Positions 10,023-19,757 of a stretch of DNA of 64,000 nt are shown here, piece after piece. A program made the position numbers and the translations under genes. The first letter of the stretch is position 1, and every line of letters starts with the position of its first letter. Source of the DNA: a virus; the IMG/VR virus record IMGVR_UViG_3300024180_000004, positions 30,748-94,747 of that record; one strand, 5' to 3'. The notes under the pieces are model-generated. The model was not told where the DNA came from, did no database searches, and worked only from the letters and a program-made list of their open reading frames with translations.

Positions 10023-10045
10023 AAACCCACTTTTGGTGGGTTTTT
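10023..10045. terminator. Bidirectional intrinsic terminator
   Basis: An AAACCCAC / GTGGGTTT stem with a five-base loop is followed by ten T on the plus strand and by an A-run reading as T on the minus strand. It separates the tail tube gene from the convergent 72-aa gene. Confidence 0.88.
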
Positions 10046-10053
10046 TTTTTATT

Positions 10054-10272
10054 TTAAAATTTTGGCATACTCATATTATTTGTAATGTTTGATGCGTTTT
10101 TCATCATTGAATTTGTATCAGGCATTGATTGTTGTTGATCATCCTCATCTTTCTTCCTTTGATTATCCTCCTCTTCAACAATTTCATTGACAATCTTAAT
10201 ATTCTCTTCGAACATCCAAAAGGGCCATTCATTCATTGAAACTTCCTGAGTGTGAAAATGTTTTTGAAGCAT
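10054..10272 (-). CDS. Small acidic protein downstream of gp26-like gene, possible tail assembly partner (72 aa)
   Basis: The ATG lies four bases past the stop of the gp26-like gene. The protein contains MNEWPFWMFEENIKIVNEI followed by an acidic, Gln- and Asn-rich tail. A short W/F-rich helix followed by a charged tail is common in the second partner of tail assembly chaperone pairs. The frame is open further upstream, overlapping the gp26-like gene by 92 bases in the +1 frame, so a frameshift fusion is possible, but a separate start is simpler. Confidence 0.55.
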   Translation of the reverse strand: MLQKHFHTQEVSMNEWPFWMFEENIKIVNEIVEEEDNQRKKDEDDQQQSMPDTNSMMKNASNITNNMSMPKF

Positions 10273-10276
10273 TAAT

Positions 10277-11227
10277 TTATTTTTCAATATATGCTTCAAA
10301 GGCATCATGAATAACGAAAATACCTGAAGCTCCGTTGGGAAACTGCATATCTGTGCGGACCTCCTCACCGCACGTGCAAGTTTTTTTAAGTTCTTTTATA
10401 CCAAAAGTCATTTTACTAACTGCAGCATTTAGAAATTGAAATGATATATCATCCATTCCCTCAAATTCTACAAGTTTTGCTTTTATACCATCATAAGTAA
10501 TTGATGATCTACCACCCATCATAAATGGTATTATTTTTAAGAAAGAAAGATTTGGACTTTTCTTTTCACTATTTTCTTTCATTATGTATTCTGTGAATGC
10601 CTTCTGTAATCCAATATTTGGTGGTGTTAATTCAAATGACTTACCATTAATAGCCTTGAAATGATATGATCCATTAGATTGGTTATAAAACTTTTTAAGT
10701 TTCTCATCTATTTCATGGAAAATAAAATTTTCTTTTTTAAGTTCGATTTCATTCTCTATTCCACATGTACATCTTGTGGTGGTTTTTAATGAGTTTCCTT
10801 CTTGAAAAGTTAACTCTCTTATTAAGAATACTAAAAATAACCTATCTTGATCCTTAATATCGAGATATGATGCAACTCTACCATCGTTATATTTAACTCT
10901 GACACATGCTTGTAATATATCATTCATTTTCTCAACTATATCATAGAAGTTATTATCATCTACCATAGAATATGCCTGAATCTCTCTAACTTGAGCAGGT
11001 CTTACCATAAATAGAGTTCCTGCTGGATAGAATTGACCACAAGGTAGTTCTCTGATATCAAAATTAAAATATTGTAAATCGGTCACTCTAGTACTCTCCA
11101 CTATAGGTTTCTCCACTATAGGTTTCTGTGGAATATCACTATTGAAACTATTTGTTGGTGTGGTATTTATATCTTGAAGATGTCTTTTTAAGTAATCTTC
11201 TTCGCTCATTTCTTGTTCTTTAGACAT
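10277..11227 (-). CDS. 26: gp26-like baseplate / tail assembly protein (T4_baseplate family, 316 aa)
   Basis: The gene has the hallmarks of the T4_baseplate (gp26) family. An N-terminal segment reads FDIRELPCGQFYPAGTLFMVRPAQVREI, split here as FDIRELPCGQFYP and GTLFMVRPAQVREI. A Cys pair follows in TRCTCGIENEIEL (about residue 185) and another, TCTCGEE, near residue 286. The protein ends GIFVIHDAFEAYIEK. In T4, gp26 belongs to the hub pathway; homologues elsewhere act as tail assembly chaperones. The two CxC motifs could bind zinc. The start is preceded by a TCTAATATATATTC promoter-like motif. Confidence 0.75.
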   Translation of the reverse strand: MSKEQEMSEEDYLKRHLQDINTTPTNSFNSDIPQKPIVEKPIVESTRVTDLQYFNFDIRELPCGQFYPAGTLFMVRPAQVREIQAYSMVDDNNFYDIVEKMNDILQACVRVKYNDGRVASYLDIKDQDRLFLVFLIRELTFQEGNSLKTTTRCTCGIENEIELKKENFIFHEIDEKLKKFYNQSNGSYHFKAINGKSFELTPPNIGLQKAFTEYIMKENSEKKSPNLSFLKIIPFMMGGRSSITYDGIKAKLVEFEGMDDISFQFLNAAVSKMTFGIKELKKTCTCGEEVRTDMQFPNGASGIFVIHDAFEAYIEK

Positions 11228-11399
11228 AATGTATATTATTATTTTTTAGAATATATATTAGATATATTCTTTTCTCTTATATATCTTAAATCATGTAAAG
11301 TTTACATATTATATACACATTTTTTATTACCTGTATTATATATTCTATGATAACCTATTTCATTCATTATTTCCTCTTCTGTCTTTTTGTTTAAACAAA

Positions 11400-11430
11400 A
11401 AAAGTCCCAAATTTCTTTGGGACTTTTTAA
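11400..11430. terminator. Bidirectional intrinsic terminator
   Basis: An AAAGTCCCAAA / TTTGGGACTTT stem of 11 bp with a TTTC loop is flanked by A- and T-runs. It lies just past the stop of the tail sheath gene. The remaining 170 bases up to the gp26-like gene hold only AT-rich sequence and a 21-codon frame (11302-11367, minus) too short to call. Confidence 0.88.
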
Positions 11431-11443
11431 TTTTAGTTTATTT

Positions 11444-14400
11444 TTATGCAAATCCACCTGCTGAAATAGCACCAGTTCTAAGTATTGTTACATTGTTGAC
11501 AATGATTCCCATACCCTTAATTGGTTCTACATAAGTATCAAGTACACCAATTTGGTTATCGATAACCTCTGTTGTATTATTCTCTTCATCCATTTTATTG
11601 AAGTAGTTATATAAACCATTTTTACTTACGTAAGTCTCACAAATTACATCAGCTCTAAGTTTTATTTCAGATCTGATATCTGGTGTATTGTATCTCCATT
11701 GGAAGTCCAATAACATTCTTGACAATTCTCTTTCAAGTTCTATCAATACCTCTCTAACGTGAATGTAAGAAAGAGCAGATTTATATAATGTTTGTGCAGT
11801 ATTTTCGGTCTCAATAACATTCCCTCTATTTCGTTTGAAAACGATTGGATTTATTTGTGCACCATTTAACCATTCTATATCAGATGGTGTTAAATCCATT
11901 TCTAACCCAGCGATATTTGTAATTCTACCATTAGTAACACCTGCTGCTATAGTCCAAGGTGTTATAGATCCAACATTTGATATATGTTTTCTCATATATG
12001 TTGTTGCTACGTGAGCTGCTGGTGGCATATCCAATGGTCTACCATTATCATTAACTGTTAAATATGGCATGAAGTAACCAACGCAAGTTGTACCCTCACC
12101 ATCACCGAATGAGTAAAGGAATGCTGGTCCACTCTCAGGATCTGCACCTTTTGCGATAAACTCTGCTTGAAGAACACCTTCAGAGTTTACGAATGTAGGT
12201 GAACTTGAGTTTTTGAATGACTTCATAGATGGCATGTTTAAAAATCCAAATGCATCTAATCTATCACCACATATATCAACCAATTGTTGTTTTGATCTCT
12301 CTGTTAAACCTAATCCAAACGAATCTACTAAATATCTGAAGTCAATTGCTTCTTTGTTAGTTAATGCCTTAAAAATAGGAGTTCCTTTTGCAGTAAGATT
12401 TAATAATGTATTTTGTCTAGCTTCGGTACCATCTGGTAAAGATGCTTCTCTTACTCTAAATCCTTTTAATGGTATTGCTTTATAAGTGGTAGCATAATTA
12501 TCTACCGTTTTATATCTTGTAGTTTGTAAGTCTGTTCCGAATGCAATAACTTTAATCTCTGAATCACAAGTTATCTCTACTAAGTCTACATTTCCTGAGT
12601 ATTGTCTTTTAGAAACAATTCTAGTAAGTTTTCTTGGGTATTCCCCTGCTACTAGTGTATTTTCGTCATAGAATGCCTCTAAGAAATCACCAACTTTAAC
12701 TTCTGTATATCTTGCACCATTAACAAGAACCTTATTAGGAACTTGAGTATATCCTGTTGGTACCTCAATTTCTAAAGTTTGTTTGTAGTTTGATATTGCA
12801 GATTGTATCTCTATTGTACCTGCGGTATTTGTATCAACTTCTTCAAATGCTGTGAAAGTTTCATCCATAAAGTATGTATTTAACTTACCATCTGTATCTA
12901 AATACATTTTAAGGTAATGTTTTGTGTTAAAATCTTCAATTATAGAAACATTTTGAACTCTTTCATATGTAGTATTTTCACTTACTTTATAAACATAGTT
13001 GAATATACCTGCACCATCATCTATAGTGGATATTAAATTATCAGATATTATTGTAAATGTTCCTGTGTTAGTAATTGCACTTGGTATAGATATAATATCA
13101 TATAATTCTAATGCCGGATCTTCAGAAGAGTTGAATGCTATATAATCATATCCTGCTGCAGATGAAGTTGGTCCTACATTTATACCAGCTGTCAATCCAA
13201 ATACCGAAACTGGTGACTCGCCATTGAAGAAGTAGATATCACTTATAAATTCTTCACCACTTACATATGGTAAGTTATTTGCATTTTGTAAGATACCAAA
13301 AGGTATTCTGTTTGTATAGAAGAAATCTCCTGTGTTTATACTACCATTTTCATATTTTGTATAGAAGTTAGATTCTAAACCTACAACACCATATCCTGTT
13401 TCTGTTTCTGCAACTTCATTTTGAGTTTTAACACCTTTTGATCCGATTATGAATTCGTTATCCACTGTATATAAAACTAAAAATCCTTCGATAACATCTG
13501 ATAATTCTACTGATGTTAAACCAGTGTTTAATACGAATGATTTATCTTGTGTTGTAGATGTTACTATATCTGTTATTGTCATTCCAGAAAGACTAGCCTT
13601 TTTACCACTAGTGTAGTTTAAAAGCATTGTCATTTTATCTTTATTAGTACTATCTATAAGTTCCACTAATCTATTGAACATTATAAATCTTCTATATTGT
13701 TCGTAGTTTTTAACACTTGGAGATGCATCGGTATCTAAGAATGTTACTTTAATAGATCCTGATCCTAAATCTTCTACTAAATAGTCTGTACCAACTTCAA
13801 AGTTTTTGAATCCATCTTCATCAATATTTACATTTGTGAAACTTGGAGTTCCTGAAATCTCTTGTTGGTAAACATCAAATGTTACATAACCTAATACAAT
13901 ATCGGTAGATGCAACTGTTGGATTTGTTGAATTGGAACTATTTACAACTTTGAAACTACCTGTAGAATCTAACACGAAAGTAGAAACGTAACTAGCAGTC
14001 GAACTACTATATACATAGTTATCCGTAGAAATTGATAATGTAACAGGATTTGAATCTAATTCAACCATGTTATCACCAACTACTGAGAATGCAATTGCAT
14101 CAGTGTTTAATAATGAATATGTGGCAACAATTGAGTTTGTTCCAAAAGATGGTGATAATTCACCTAAATAGTCTGCGGCTACATTATAAACATATCCTTC
14201 TGAGAAGTATGATGTTCTGTTGTTACCATTTGCAACCCATCCATTCACTTTAGGTGTACCATATGTATGGTTAGTACCCTGTGAATTATATGCCCAAGAT
14301 GCAGAACCACCTAATAGAGCAGTTACGTTACCTGGTAAATCTAATGGAGTTGAAGTCATTTCAACTTCTTCAGAAATCACATCTTTATAAGAAAGGAATT

Positions 14401-15367
14401 CTATATTAGTTTCATTTTTACCTGCAATTGTATGTCCAATTAAATCTAATTTACCATTAAAGAAATCTGTTTCAACTAAATCGTTATTAAACGCACAGAA
14501 AACTCCGGTTCTATCTGTATCTCTATTTATTACCGTTTCGATAAATATATTTCTACCATTATCATCTCTAAAATATGGAATTAAAGAAAGTCCTTCATAA
14601 TAAGATAGAAGGGTGATATTTCTATCATTTGCAAATTCTCTAACTTTATCTTTTCTAAGACCATCGGCATTGAAGTATGTACTCCATCTAGAATCGACTG
14701 CTAAGTCTCTATAGTTTGACCAGTCTCCACCTACAACAATAACATCGACCATATAGTCAGATGCGTAATCATTTGAACTAATGTAAGGTGGCATCTTTTC
14801 AACTGAACCATACCATTCGATTAAAGTTCTATCAAAACCTGTTACCGAAGACTTAAATGCAAATACTGTAACATATCTATCTGATAGATTGGTTAAACTA
14901 AATGCTCTTTCGGAATATCCTGTATTACTTTTTGTTAAGTTGATGAATGATTCAGTATCTCTTTTCCAGAAACCTGTTGTATCAAAGAATCTTCTATAAG
15001 GACCTACTCTATCAACATCATTTAAATAATCTGCTGATGTAGATAAAGATTTATACTCAATAGTATCTAAGTTGTCATCTGTTAGTAGTAGGTTTACTGC
15101 AAAAACTGGTGCAGTTTCCAACATTTTAGAAATAGTTCTGTGAAAAAAAGAGCCTTTTCTTTCCAAGCTTCTATCCAATTGACCGAAGATTGCTTCTAAA
15201 TCAGAATTATTAGTAATTCTGATAGGTGTGTTAACAGGTCCTTTTTTAGAGACACCGATTACTAAATTTGTAATACCACCTTCAGCAACTGGAGTTGCGA
15301 TAACTGAGTTATCATATTCTTCTAAGAATATCCCTGGTCTTTTGTATTTTCCAATTTGAATTGCCAT
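11444..15367 (-). CDS. 18: Tail sheath protein, gp18-like, greatly enlarged (1307 aa)
   Basis: The N-terminus MAIQIGKYKRPGIFLEEYD, followed by SKKGPVNTPIRITN and LEAIFGQLD, is the classic sheath start (gp18/phage_tail_sheath). The C-terminus (VFKRNRGNVIETENTAQT, LIELERELSRMLLDFQW, then VEPIKGMGIIVNNVTIL) is the conserved sheath polymerisation domain. T4 gp18 is 659 aa; here about 650 extra residues lie between roughly 340 and 960, built of Ser/Thr/Asp-rich beta-strand sequence. These are probably surface-exposed insertion domains decorating the contractile sheath. A TTTTATATATACTTT motif precedes the start and a strong terminator follows the stop. Confidence 0.92.
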   Translation of the reverse strand: MAIQIGKYKRPGIFLEEYDNSVIATPVAEGGITNLVIGVSKKGPVNTPIRITNNSDLEAIFGQLDRSLERKGSFFHRTISKMLETAPVFAVNLLLTDDNLDTIEYKSLSTSADYLNDVDRVGPYRRFFDTTGFWKRDTESFINLTKSNTGYSERAFSLTNLSDRYVTVFAFKSSVTGFDRTLIEWYGSVEKMPPYISSNDYASDYMVDVIVVGGDWSNYRDLAVDSRWSTYFNADGLRKDKVREFANDRNITLLSYYEGLSLIPYFRDDNGRNIFIETVINRDTDRTGVFCAFNNDLVETDFFNGKLDLIGHTIAGKNETNIEFLSYKDVISEEVEMTSTPLDLPGNVTALLGGSASWAYNSQGTNHTYGTPKVNGWVANGNNRTSYFSEGYVYNVAADYLGELSPSFGTNSIVATYSLLNTDAIAFSVVGDNMVELDSNPVTLSISTDNYVYSSSTASYVSTFVLDSTGSFKVVNSSNSTNPTVASTDIVLGYVTFDVYQQEISGTPSFTNVNIDEDGFKNFEVGTDYLVEDLGSGSIKVTFLDTDASPSVKNYEQYRRFIMFNRLVELIDSTNKDKMTMLLNYTSGKKASLSGMTITDIVTSTTQDKSFVLNTGLTSVELSDVIEGFLVLYTVDNEFIIGSKGVKTQNEVAETETGYGVVGLESNFYTKYENGSINTGDFFYTNRIPFGILQNANNLPYVSGEEFISDIYFFNGESPVSVFGLTAGINVGPTSSAAGYDYIAFNSSEDPALELYDIISIPSAITNTGTFTIISDNLISTIDDGAGIFNYVYKVSENTTYERVQNVSIIEDFNTKHYLKMYLDTDGKLNTYFMDETFTAFEEVDTNTAGTIEIQSAISNYKQTLEIEVPTGYTQVPNKVLVNGARYTEVKVGDFLEAFYDENTLVAGEYPRKLTRIVSKRQYSGNVDLVEITCDSEIKVIAFGTDLQTTRYKTVDNYATTYKAIPLKGFRVREASLPDGTEARQNTLLNLTAKGTPIFKALTNKEAIDFRYLVDSFGLGLTERSKQQLVDICGDRLDAFGFLNMPSMKSFKNSSSPTFVNSEGVLQAEFIAKGADPESGPAFLYSFGDGEGTTCVGYFMPYLTVNDNGRPLDMPPAAHVATTYMRKHISNVGSITPWTIAAGVTNGRITNIAGLEMDLTPSDIEWLNGAQINPIVFKRNRGNVIETENTAQTLYKSALSYIHVREVLIELERELSRMLLDFQWRYNTPDIRSEIKLRADVICETYVSKNGLYNYFNKMDEENNTTEVIDNQIGVLDTYVEPIKGMGIIVNNVTILRTGAISAGGFA

Positions 15368-15426
15368 ATTTTTAGTTTAATTTTTTATAGTTAAAGTATA
15401 TATAAAATGTAAAAAGTGATATTTTT

Positions 15427-15987
15427 CTATTTTTTTATATCATCTGTTATTTTTTTAGAAGAATCTACTAATTCCTTTTTTATATCATCCATTTTCTTCT
15501 TTAAATCACTTTCTGCAGTTGTTAAGTCTTTTTGTGTGTCAATTATTTCTTGGCCTTTCAACTTTTGTTTTGATTTTATGTCGTTTATAGTATTTGTCTT
15601 CGATTCTACGGAACTATCACTACTATTATCAGAGTTTAATAATTTTAAATCCTCTTGATTTTGATATAAATCATCATTGTACTTGACCAATTCATCTTGT
15701 ATCTTTTTTATTCTGCTCTGAAGACTCAAAACTTTTGTATATCCTTCGATAAAGGGGTTATTTGGAAATTTATCTCTTATCTCATTTATCTTATCCTTTA
15801 GTATAGTATCACCATCATCTGATTTTATATTTGTAAATGTACGATCCAGTTCGGCCTTTACTTTTGGATATTCCTTTATACTTTTCTCTAAATCATTTAA
15901 CTTTTCCTTAGCGAGCATTATCTCTGGTCTATCTGTTACCTCAACATTTATATTCTCAAAATGTTTGAATTTTTTTAAGTATTTCAT
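15427..15987 (-). CDS. Coiled-coil protein with capsid-targeting-like leader (186 aa)
   Basis: MKYLKKFKHFENINVEV matches the shared leader. The rest is almost entirely predicted helix with heptad-like spacing and high Lys/Asp/Glu content (RIKKIQDELVKYNDDLYQN...). It ends in a repeating DIKK pattern. It is encoded immediately downstream of the 1046-aa multi-motif protein (3 bases apart) and upstream of the sheath, on the same strand. Such proteins are typical of head core or internal proteins, but no homologue is recognised. Confidence 0.6.
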   Translation of the reverse strand: MKYLKKFKHFENINVEVTDRPEIMLAKEKLNDLEKSIKEYPKVKAELDRTFTNIKSDDGDTILKDKINEIRDKFPNNPFIEGYTKVLSLQSRIKKIQDELVKYNDDLYQNQEDLKLLNSDNSSDSSVESKTNTINDIKSKQKLKGQEIIDTQKDLTTAESDLKKKMDDIKKELVDSSKKITDDIKK

Positions 15988-15990
15988 AGT

Positions 15991-18900
15991 TTATTTAATA
16001 TTTGTATCTTTTATACCTTCGGTTGAACTTATATTTTCGAATCCACCATACTCTTTAATATTTTTTTCAGTTGAACTTTTGTCAATTTTAACCCTTTTAA
16101 AATCATCTTTAGTTGAACCTCTACTTAAATCTACTATGTGATTGGCCTTTATTATTTTCCAATTATTTTCTTTCTTAACAACTTTAGTTCCTTTATTGTC
16201 TGATTTCTTATCATCATTAACTCTCATAACACTATTTATAGTTATAGAGTTTGGGAGATTAAATTTACCATCTTTGTACAACTCTGTTGATTTTATACGT
16301 GTTGCCATAATTGGATAAATCTCACCATTTGGATCCTTCTCATTAAATTGATTAATTTCTTTGTTTAAATTAACCGTTGTTCTACTAAATTTTTGAAGAC
16401 TCTTTTTAAGATAAAATGCAGTTTCGGAATAGTTAATATATAAAAAGTTATCTTTTATTTCTTGTATTTGGAAATAAAATCTCTTTCCGTTACCACCATT
16501 CTCAGAAATAAGTAGTGAGAACCAAGTATACTCTAAAGAGTTCTCGTTTTTAATTTTTATACTTGTTTCTCTACCATCGACAAGACTTACTTCTACCGAT
16601 TTTATATTATTAGCAACTCCTGTTACAACACCACCGTCACCACCGTAATATAGATTACTATCATTCTTATCATCTTTATATCCAAAATATTTATCTAGGA
16701 ATTTAGCTTGTGCACCTTGTTCTTTACCTGAACCACCTTTGTATAGCTCATCACCATCCAACATATCAGTCATGAATTTTCTTAGGTTCATACCTGCCTT
16801 TTCTATATACTCATCTCCAACTTTTAATTTAGTACCGACATTGAATATTGCTTGATATTTTTTATCTTTTTTAACATCCAATACACAATTTTCCCATTGA
16901 TTAAAAATTGCATTATTTCTATATGGTCCACCACTTGCACCTGCGGTCTCTGGGGTACCACCTCCAAAACTATGATATTCTAAAAATGTTTTGTTAGATA
17001 CTTTACCACCAGATCTACCAGTTGGAATAACTTGTGTTGTGTGTAACTTATATGCTCTATTAAATACTTTCACAATCTCTAATATAGGATCCATACCATC
17101 TATTACAATAGAATCTTTTTTCTCTGCAAGTTTTTTATCTAAATTTACTCTTACTTTATCAACTTCAGTTTTTTCTAAAATCCATATTTTTAGATCCATT
17201 TTTTTATCCCACCAGTCTTGTATTTTGGTAACACTATTTGGATTTTTCCACTCACTTACTTCACTGTTATTGTCATTTGTAGTATCTTCCGTTGGATCTT
17301 CGGTATCTTCCGTTGGATCCGTAGTATCCTCTTCTTTCTTAAATCCAATTTTATTTTCGGTATAATCTGCCTCATTCATACTTAAAAAAGATTTATATCT
17401 AAGTAGAGTTTTAGACTCTTCTAAAACTTTCTCAACATCATCCATAGACTTTGTAAACTCTTTACCACTTTTATCTTTGAAGATGAGATTTCTACCATCA
17501 ATCCTTAATATTTCTTTAGTTATTTTCTTCCCGGTATCTCTACTATTCCAAGTAACCGTATCTCCTTCGTTCCATTTACTAGTCACTTCAAGAACATACT
17601 TCATGGATTCGTTGAATCCCTTTATATCATCCGTAAATACATCCCACGTCTCTCCCTTAACTTCAATTTTGTTTGTTTCATCAATATAAATAATGAAGCT
17701 ACCATCGGGCTTTTCTTTAGTCACCGTATATATGTCTGCTATATATTTACCTATTTCATTCGACTTTTCTAATATCGTATGTACATCTTCGTTTATTCCA
17801 TTTATAGATCTTATGTTTGTATATATTTTATCTATGCTTAATTTATACTTTTCATAACCGTCGTTTGTTGTTCTATCGTCAGAATTTAAAAACTTATGGA
17901 ATTCACCATCTTTTATCAATATGTTTGGTTCGCTTTTAAATGCTAAATACAATGGTTTTATTACATCCCATAGTTTTTTAGTATCTAAATCTAACTTACG
18001 CTCATCTTTCGAACTTGTGATGAATTTCCATATTTTACCAACAATTTTACCGATAGGTTTACCCACTTTAGATGTGTTTGTATCGTTAGTATCTTCATCT
18101 ATTTTTAGAAAATCATCATATTTCATTAATTTGGATTCAGTTTGAATTTGTTTCGGTGTTTTTTCTTTACTTTTGGCAACCGTAACATTTTCTTCACCTG
18201 GTAAAGGTTTTAGTTGATTTTTAGGAACGCTCATAGTTTTTTTATACATTCCTTTTACATCTTTAAATGCAACAAAAGCATGATCTCTCTTTATAACATC
18301 GGTTCCGATTATATCATCTTTTGTGAGAAATTCTTTATCTGGTCCAGCCTTTTTTGTTTTATCTAAAGAAATAATTTTAACAGGGTTTTCTTTACCACTT
18401 TTATTTGTAAATACATATTCTTTACCAATTTCAAACTCACCTTCTGTTGAAGATTGTTTATTTGTCTGTTGTGTTGGTGATTCTGTTGAATTTACTACAT
18501 TTTTTATTTCCTGTGTTATTCCTTGATAAGTCAATAAAATATCAAATAAATACTTAAAGTTTTCTAAATATGTTTCCGTTTCTGTTCTTTTTTCTTCATT
18601 TTTGTAATCATCATCTTCTGATTCACCCTCTTCAAATTGTTCTAAATATTTTTTCCATTCATTCAATTGTCTTAGTAGTTCATTTTTATCTTCTAAATCC
18701 TTATTCGAATTAACTTCTAAAATTGCAGATTCTGTTAGATTCAATAATTCAATCTTTGCTTCACCCTTTTCTACAGCATCTTGAAGAGCTATTAGATATG
18801 TTGATATTAAAGCCTTTGCATATAGTCTTTTATCATTTTCGTCCAACTCTGCAACTGATGAGGTTAATAAAATATCATCCATTGAATCTCTGAGTCTTTG

Positions 18901-19131
18901 TTCAACTGACTTTATTCTTAAAAGATTTGCACCTATTTTGGCTTTCCTTAATGTTGAATTTATTAATCTACCTAATAATGAATCACCCCAACCAACATTA
19001 TTGACAAAGGGACCACCTACTACATCTTCATTTATGGTTTTAATATTTTCGGAATTTGTATATTTATCTTTAATTTTTAAAATATTATTATAATTTTTTA
19101 AAAAATCTTCTCTTCTATTAATATATTTCAT
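15991..19131 (-). CDS. Large modular protein with three capsid-targeting-like motifs, possible internal polyprotein (1046 aa)
   Basis: No known enzyme domain is recognised. The leader MKYINRREDFLKNY recurs inside the protein as LMKYDDFLKIDED (residues about 335-347) and LLRYKSFLSMNE (about 576-587). Each internal copy is preceded by a short SH3/KOW-like beta segment: IGKEYVFTNKSGKENPVKII with NQLKPLP, and EGDTVTWNSRDTGKKITKEIL with MDDVEKVL. Acidic Thr/Asp/Pro linkers follow, including DPTEDTEDPTEDT near 610. This suggests a polyprotein of repeated modules, each ending near a glutamate that the gp21-type protease could cut. It is transcribed with the coiled-coil gene downstream. The C-terminal domain (about 640-1046) is unknown. 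Confidence 0.6.
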   Translation of the reverse strand: MKYINRREDFLKNYNNILKIKDKYTNSENIKTINEDVVGGPFVNNVGWGDSLLGRLINSTLRKAKIGANLLRIKSVEQRLRDSMDDILLTSSVAELDENDKRLYAKALISTYLIALQDAVEKGEAKIELLNLTESAILEVNSNKDLEDKNELLRQLNEWKKYLEQFEEGESEDDDYKNEEKRTETETYLENFKYLFDILLTYQGITQEIKNVVNSTESPTQQTNKQSSTEGEFEIGKEYVFTNKSGKENPVKIISLDKTKKAGPDKEFLTKDDIIGTDVIKRDHAFVAFKDVKGMYKKTMSVPKNQLKPLPGEENVTVAKSKEKTPKQIQTESKLMKYDDFLKIDEDTNDTNTSKVGKPIGKIVGKIWKFITSSKDERKLDLDTKKLWDVIKPLYLAFKSEPNILIKDGEFHKFLNSDDRTTNDGYEKYKLSIDKIYTNIRSINGINEDVHTILEKSNEIGKYIADIYTVTKEKPDGSFIIYIDETNKIEVKGETWDVFTDDIKGFNESMKYVLEVTSKWNEGDTVTWNSRDTGKKITKEILRIDGRNLIFKDKSGKEFTKSMDDVEKVLEESKTLLRYKSFLSMNEADYTENKIGFKKEEDTTDPTEDTEDPTEDTTNDNNSEVSEWKNPNSVTKIQDWWDKKMDLKIWILEKTEVDKVRVNLDKKLAEKKDSIVIDGMDPILEIVKVFNRAYKLHTTQVIPTGRSGGKVSNKTFLEYHSFGGGTPETAGASGGPYRNNAIFNQWENCVLDVKKDKKYQAIFNVGTKLKVGDEYIEKAGMNLRKFMTDMLDGDELYKGGSGKEQGAQAKFLDKYFGYKDDKNDSNLYYGGDGGVVTGVANNIKSVEVSLVDGRETSIKIKNENSLEYTWFSLLISENGGNGKRFYFQIQEIKDNFLYINYSETAFYLKKSLQKFSRTTVNLNKEINQFNEKDPNGEIYPIMATRIKSTELYKDGKFNLPNSITINSVMRVNDDKKSDNKGTKVVKKENNWKIIKANHIVDLSRGSTKDDFKRVKIDKSSTEKNIKEYGGFENISSTEGIKDTNIK

Positions 19132-19173
19132 TATTAAAAATCTATTTTTTGGTATATATTAAAGTTTTAATAT

Positions 19174-19602
19174 ATGTTTTCCTTTTTTAATCAGAAAAAA
19201 TTCACTATATTTGTAGAACAAAATAAAGAAAATATGAAAGATATAATTTGCGTTGACCTTACGATACTTAGTGATGATGAACTTAAAGAATTCTGCGTTG
19301 GGTATAATTTAATGTATGATAGTATTTTAAATCTTAAAGAAAGAACATATGCAAAGTTATGGTTAACTAAAGATGGTATACTAATTGCGTTCAATCTTGT
19401 TGAAGAAAATATTTTTGAAATTGATGATTTTGAGACAATTAGATTATTTAATAAATTCTTACCTGAATTATTGGCAGTAGAGGTATATGAACCGGTTAAA
19501 ATTCCAATTATTTTAGAGGTTGATGTTATCTTAGAAAAGATATCTAAATATGGTGTTGATTCTATAACCAAAGAAGAAAAAGACTTCTTAGATAATCAAT
19601 AA
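19174..19602 (+). CDS. Unknown protein with DUF6576-like C-terminal helix pair (142 aa)
   Basis: The body (about 1-110) is an alpha/beta sequence without recognised motifs. The last 25 residues, ILEKISKYGVDSITKEEKDF, resemble the short C-terminal DUF6576 segment of Bacteroidota rhomboid proteases (LDKISKxGxxSLTKEEKxFL). That points to gene flow with, or interaction in, a Bacteroidota host. The start ATG lies in TTTTAATATATG, divergent from the 1046-aa gene. Confidence 0.55.
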   Translation: MFSFFNQKKFTIFVEQNKENMKDIICVDLTILSDDELKEFCVGYNLMYDSILNLKERTYAKLWLTKDGILIAFNLVEENIFEIDDFETIRLFNKFLPELLAVEVYEPVKIPIILEVDVILEKISKYGVDSITKEEKDFLDNQ

Positions 19603-19757
19603 CTTAATTTTTAAATAAAATAATATTCAAAATTTATTAAAAATCCACGATTATAAAAAAAAAATTATAGAATCTCTAAAAAAAGACAATAAATAAGGTT
19701 ATTGATTTTTATATTATATAATATTGAATATATAAGATATAAAAAAAAGTCTCCAAT

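Noticed and set aside
11302-11367. 21-codon frame (MNEIGYHRIYNTG...) on the minus strand upstream of the sheath terminator
   Set aside because: Too short and without a motif or coupling; could be a relic.
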